A DNA stretch of 64,000 nt from Methylococcaceae bacterium UBA1147 (GTDB lineage Bacteria > Pseudomonadota > Gammaproteobacteria > Methylococcales > UBA1147), in contig DBZZ01000076.1 in assembly GCA_002311315.1 (NCBI GenBank), forward strand, positions 40,621 through 104,620. Direction: 5' to 3'. Each line of letters begins with the position of its first letter. Positions within the stretch are counted from its first letter, which is position 1. Position numbers and translations under genes: made by a program. This document shows, one piece after another, positions 60,494 to 64,000 of this stretch. Below the pieces are notes generated by a model, which saw only the letters and a program-made list of their open reading frames with translations, had not been told where the DNA came from and did no database searches.

Positions 60494-61933
60494 ATGGGTA
60501 ACCCCACAGGTTTCATGGAGATCGATCGTCAGGAACGCGACTTCCGCATTGTCAACGAACGGATCCAGCACTACCGCGAATTCGTTGTCCCCCTAGAGGA
60601 GGTGGAAGTCCGTCAACAGGGCGCCCGCTGCATGGACTGCGGAATTCCCTATTGTCACCAAGGCTGCCCGGTAAACAATATCATCCCTGACTGGAACGAT
60701 CTTGTTTATCACAACAACTGGCGTCAAGCGGTCGAAGTACTTCACAGCACCAACAACTTTCCGGAATTCACAGGGCGAATTTGTCCGGCACCTTGCGAGG
60801 CAGCCTGCACGCTTAACCTGATCGAAGAGCCTGTTACCATCAAGACGATCGAATGCTCGATTATCGACAAGGCATGGGAAGAAGGCTGGATCCAGCCCGA
60901 GATTCCAACCGACAAGACCGGAAAAACGGTCGCGGTCGTTGGATCAGGTCCAGCGGGCATGGCTTGCGCGCAGCAACTGGCCAGGGCCGGTCACGATGTG
61001 ACCGTCCTGGAGAAAGCTGACAGGATCGGCGGACTACTGAGATACGGAATCCCCGATTTCAAGATGGACAAACACCTGATTGACCGACGTATCGCCCAGA
61101 TGCAGGCAGAAGGGGTCCTGTTTCGCCCCAATAACCACGTTGGAGTGGATTTCCCCGCACAGCGACTGATCGACGAATTTGACGCCGTCGTGCTCGCCGC
61201 CGGCTCCGAATACCCGAGAGACCTGGAAGTTCCGGGCAGGGAACTGGAAGGAGTCCATTTCGCCATGGACTTTCTGCCGCAACAGAACAAGCGACTTGCC
61301 GGTAGCGAGGTTCCCGAAGAGGAAAGCATTACGGCAACCGGCAAACACGTGATCGTAATCGGCGGCGGTGACACCGGTTCCGACTGCATCGGAACCTCAA
61401 TACGCCAAGCCGCAAAATCGGTCACCCAACTCGAAATCATGCCCAAACCGCCGGCAAAGGAAGACAAGGGGTTGACCTGGCCAAACTGGCCAAACAAACT
61501 GCGCACTTCATCGTCCCAAGCCGAAGGTTGTACCCGAGACTGGAGTGTTATCACCAAGTCGATCAGCGGTGAAAACGGCAAGGCTACCCGCATCCATTGC
61601 GCACGCGTGGAATGGGGGCAGAAAAACGGTGTCTCGCAGATGTTGGAGATCCCGGGAAGCGAGTTCAGCCTTGAGGCTGATCTGATCCTGCTGGCCATGG
61701 GATTCGTACATCCGGTTCACGAAGGCATGGTTAATGAACTGGGTGCCAAACTGGACCCACGGGGCAACATTCAGGCAAATACCGACGATTACAAAACCAG
61801 TGTCGACAAGGTTTTTGCTGCCGGTGATGTAAGACGCGGTCAGTCCCTGGTTGTCTGGGCAATCCGCGAGGGACGCCAGACCGCCCGAGCGATTGACGAA
61901 TACCTGATGGGGAGTTCCGAATTACCCCGCTAA
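60494..61933 (+). CDS. gltD: Glutamate synthase small subunit
   Basis: GltD passes electrons from NADPH via FAD and two 4Fe-4S clusters to GltB. The 479-residue protein has the N-terminal cluster cysteines C46, C49, C54 and C58 ([13 protein letters not shown]) and a second group at CPAPCEAAC. The FAD motif is [16 protein letters not shown] and the NADPH motif is [35 protein letters not shown] closes the flavin site. The length is typical. Confidence 0.98.
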   Translation: MGNPTGFMEIDRQERDFRIVNERIQHYREFVVPLEEVEVRQQGARCMDCGIPYCHQGCPVNNIIPDWNDLVYHNNWRQAVEVLHSTNNFPEFTGRICPAPCEAACTLNLIEEPVTIKTIECSIIDKAWEEGWIQPEIPTDKTGKTVAVVGSGPAGMACAQQLARAGHDVTVLEKADRIGGLLRYGIPDFKMDKHLIDRRIAQMQAEGVLFRPNNHVGVDFPAQRLIDEFDAVVLAAGSEYPRDLEVPGRELEGVHFAMDFLPQQNKRLAGSEVPEEESITATGKHVIVIGGGDTGSDCIGTSIRQAAKSVTQLEIMPKPPAKEDKGLTWPNWPNKLRTSSSQAEGCTRDWSVITKSISGENGKATRIHCARVEWGQKNGVSQMLEIPGSEFSLEADLILLAMGFVHPVHEGMVNELGAKLDPRGNIQANTDDYKTSVDKVFAAGDVRRGQSLVVWAIREGRQTARAIDEYLMGSSELPR

Positions 61934-62290
61934 GCCATCCGACGGCTCATCGGTCTCCAACCGGGCTCGCCGGACAATAGCGGCCAACCCCGGGTACCTG
62001 CCCGCAAGGTAGTCCGGGGCGCTGGTCTTCACCGCACCCGTCCAAAATACGCCCCCTGTCGGGGCAAGTCACGGCCACTGGAAACAGCAGCCAGCCGTGC
62101 CCCAGAATGACCCAGTTCCCGGAACCCGTTAGCACATGTATTAACCTAACCGAGCCGGGCAAGCGCGACGTGCTTTCACCCACCTCACTGCACATTTCCA
62201 GGCAGGTTCGAAGCCTCCTGAGACTGGGCCAGATTTCCCCCTTTCCCTTGCGCGTGGGCCTCAACGCCCCATGCCAGCGACTTTTTCAAA
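61934..62290. other. Structured gltD-rne intergenic segment
   Basis: No gene is supported; a minus-strand 105-codon frame (61947-62264) is not convincing. Two strong hairpins occur. At 61988-62019 CCCCGG/CCGGGG encloses TACCT/AGGTA. At 62061-62103 GGGGCA and CGGC (split by a five-base bulge) pair with GCCGTGCCCC; inside is CTG-GAAA-CAG, a stem with a GNRA-type loop (62078-62087). Neither is followed by a T-run. They could form a structured 3' UTR or a small RNA. I checked for RNase P, 4.5S, 6S and tmRNA core motifs and saw none. Confidence 0.45.
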
Positions 62291-62319
62291 TTGAAGCTTT
62301 GAGGTGAAATTGCTATAAT
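62291..62319 (+). promoter_or_regulatory. Strong sigma-70 promoter for rne
   Basis: TTGAAG (62291-62296) and TATAAT (62314-62319) are exactly 17 bp apart, a near-consensus promoter. The start site would be near 62326, giving an rne leader of about 500 nt. Confidence 0.8.
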
Positions 62320-62326
62320 GCCCTTC

Positions 62327-62826
62327 GTAAAGAAAGAAAAAGGATTATTGGGTTTCGGCTTTTAACCCGGCAAATCTTCTTTTAACGGAAGTCGCTTGAA
62401 ACGCATCGAGATATAAATTCCGAGGGAATTTTCAGCACCGAGCCGTGTGCTTCAGTTTCAAGTTCAAGACGCAAAGATTTTAGATCGGTCCAGACCATTT
62501 ACCGCCGTCCGAAGAGGACCTATCCAAGCGGTAACTCAACGTGGATCATTCTTGGGTTTTCTCGCCCGACCCATGACGGGCGACCCGCGTGTCTCACAAC
62601 GCAACCATAAATAGAAGAAAGTTCTAACGAGTCAGTCAATTTGAATTGACCCAACCCCGTATTAGGCGAGGAGAAGAGTCGACCGCTCATCGGTCAAGGC
62701 ACTAAGCCAGCAGAAGAGGCTTGTCTACATCAATAATGAACAGAAATTTATGCTGCCAAAGAACATCTCGCATGCCGGAACATACTTCTTTTCGCGCTGG
62801 GACGCTGCTTATGGACATTAAACAGA
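62327..62826 (+). promoter_or_regulatory. Long structured rne 5' leader
   Basis: The roughly 500 nt between the promoter and the rne ATG hold hairpins such as GGGTT/AACCC (62350-62368) and TCGCCCG/CGGGCGA (62562-62583, seven perfect pairs, eight-base loop). In E. coli a 361-nt rne leader lets RNase E control its own mRNA; a similar role is inferred here from position and structure, not from sequence match. A 60-codon frame at 62721-62903 overlaps the rne start and is not called. Confidence 0.5.
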
Positions 62827-64000
62827 ATGAAAAGAATGCTTGTCAATGCCACACAGGCGGAAGAGCTCCGTATCGCCTTGGTAGAAGGTCAGAAACTATA
62901 TGATTTCGACATAGAGGTACCCTCACGAGAACAGAAAAAATCAAACATCTACAAGGGCAAGATCACCCGCATTGAGCCCAGCCTGGAAGCCGCTTTCGTA
63001 GATTACGGGGCAGGGCGGCACGGGTTTCTACCGTTCAAGGAAATTGCATCCGAGTTCCTTTCAGGTCCTTCCAAGGGAAGATCGAACGTCAAGCACCAGA
63101 TCAAGGAAGGCATGGAAATTGTCGTCCAGATCGAAAAGGAAGAGCGGGGCAACAAAGGTGCAGCACTCACAACCTACCTCAGCCTGGCCGGGAGTTACCT
63201 GGTCCTGATGCCCAACAACCCGCGCGCCGGCGGTATTTCCCGCAGGATTGATGGTGGCGACCGTTCGGATATCAAGGAAGTCATCGAGTCGCTGGAAATT
63301 CCGGACGACATGGGGCTTATCGTCAGAACCGCGGGCTGCGGGAAAAACGAAGAAGAGCTCCAGTGGGACCTCAACTACCTGTTGCAGCTCTGGGACGCCA
63401 TTGACCGTTCCACCAAGGAACGTTCAGCACCTTTCCTGATTTTCCAGGAAAGCAATCTGGTCATCCGTGCATTGCGTGATCATCTGCGCGGTGACATCGA
63501 TGAAATTCTCGTCGACAACCCGGCCACCTTCAGAATGGTCCGGAACTTCCTGCAACAGGTCATGCCCACCGTCCTGAACAAGGCAAAGCTGTACGAAGAT
63601 ACCGTTCCACTGTTCAGTCGCTACCAGATCGAAAGCCAGATCGAAATGGCCTACAACCGCGAGGTATCACTTCCCTCCGGTGGGGCGATTGTCATCGACC
63701 ATACCGAGGCACTGACCTCGATAGACATCAACTCAGGAAAAGCCACCAAAGGCTCCGATATCGAGGAAACAGCCCTGAACACGAATCTCGAGGCGGCCTC
63801 GGAAATTGCCCGCCAACTCAGGCTGCGCGACCTCGGGGGCCTATTCGTCATCGATTTCATTGACATGATGGCATCACGCAACCAGCGCGCCGTCGAAACA
63901 CACATCAAGGAAGCGGTTAAAGTCGACCGGGCACGGGTACAGATCGGACGTATTTCGCGCTTCGGCCTGCTTGAGCTTTCGCGGCAGCGACTGCGGCCAT
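62827..64000 (+). CDS. rne: Ribonuclease E, N-terminal part (runs off window)
   Basis: RNase E is the main endonuclease of mRNA decay and rRNA/tRNA processing and the scaffold of the degradosome. The visible 391 residues open [30 protein letters not shown]. The S1 RNA-binding domain (about 38-120) includes [29 protein letters not shown], and the DNase-I-like catalytic region includes TSIDINSGK and FVIDFIDMM with the metal-binding aspartates. RNase G is shorter and starts differently, so E is preferred. The reading frame is open at the right edge; the C-terminal scaffold is not visible. Confidence 0.95.
   Translation, partial: MKRMLVNATQAEELRIALVEGQKLYDFDIEVPSREQKKSNIYKGKITRIEPSLEAAFVDYGAGRHGFLPFKEIASEFLSGPSKGRSNVKHQIKEGMEIVVQIEKEERGNKGAALTTYLSLAGSYLVLMPNNPRAGGISRRIDGGDRSDIKEVIESLEIPDDMGLIVRTAGCGKNEEELQWDLNYLLQLWDAIDRSTKERSAPFLIFQESNLVIRALRDHLRGDIDEILVDNPATFRMVRNFLQQVMPTVLNKAKLYEDTVPLFSRYQIESQIEMAYNREVSLPSGGAIVIDHTEALTSIDINSGKATKGSDIEETALNTNLEAASEIARQLRLRDLGGLFVIDFIDMMASRNQRAVETHIKEAVKVDRARVQIGRISRFGLLELSRQRLRP

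Noticed and set aside
61947..62264. RNase P RNA or another standard housekeeping RNA on the minus strand after gltD
   Set aside because: The conserved cores of RNase P, 4.5S, 6S and tmRNA are not there; the minus-strand frame is also unconvincing as a protein.

Overview
The window comes from a gammaproteobacterial chromosome. Several gene orders are typical of that class: ssb, an MFS transporter and divergent uvrA; lptM-like lipoprotein, lysA, dapF, DUF484 and xerC; xseB, ispA and dxs; tusDCB; rplM and rpsI. The genome makes hopanoids. No ribosomal RNA, phage, insertion sequence or CRISPR array was seen. Base composition looks fairly even, except for an AT-rich non-coding stretch at about 23.5-24.0 kb. 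I cannot name the genus.

Layout. 0.4-5.3 kb: ssb, a YajR-like transporter and uvrA. 5.5-7.7 kb: a relA (EFDD type) whose C-terminal regulatory part is cut off by an in-frame TGA and then a one-base frameshift. 7.7-11.1 kb: an unfamiliar block on the minus strand, with a four-helix membrane protein overlapping a possible SPFH-like coiled-coil protein, and a DUF2914 protein upstream. 11.4-17.6 kb: a lone sucB, then parC and parE separated by an unexplained 0.7 kb gap. 17.8-32.6 kb: an isoprenoid-to-hopanoid region with xseB-ispA-dxs, ispH-hpnH, squalene synthase, squalene-hopene cyclase, hpnG, hpnN, hpnO and an hpnM-like gene. Together these cover the first and last MEP steps, FPP, squalene, hopene, side-chain addition and amination, and export.

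32.7-44.5 kb is mostly conserved housekeeping: DUF2782, DUF1499, a fructosamine-kinase-like gene, the lysA-dapF-xerC operon, DUF2333, DUF4389, yjgA, a periplasmic-type aspartic protease, rdgC and an L,D-transpeptidase. 44.6-47.9 kb is a minus-strand operon of a von Willebrand A protein, a membrane-anchored PP2C phosphatase and a serine/threonine-type kinase with a C-terminal zinc ribbon. It resembles the TerY-P triads known from comparative genomics and is the best candidate here for a little-described signalling system. 48.3-50.9 kb: a possible tRNA relic, tRNA-Gln(CTG), rpsI, rplM and tusBCD. 51.1-55.5 kb: bepA, an AMP-forming acyl-CoA ligase and a ubiquinone-type hydroxylase. 55.7-61.9 kb: gltB-gltD. 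61.9 kb to the end: strong hairpins, a near-consensus sigma-70 promoter and a leader of about 500 nt before rne, which runs off the window.

The main points for follow-up are the broken relA, the vWA/PP2C/kinase operon, the membrane/SPFH-like/DUF2914 block, a perfect intrinsic-terminator-like hairpin inside the start of hpnG, and the structured gltD-rne intergenic region. All calls rest on reading motifs and gene order; no database search was run.
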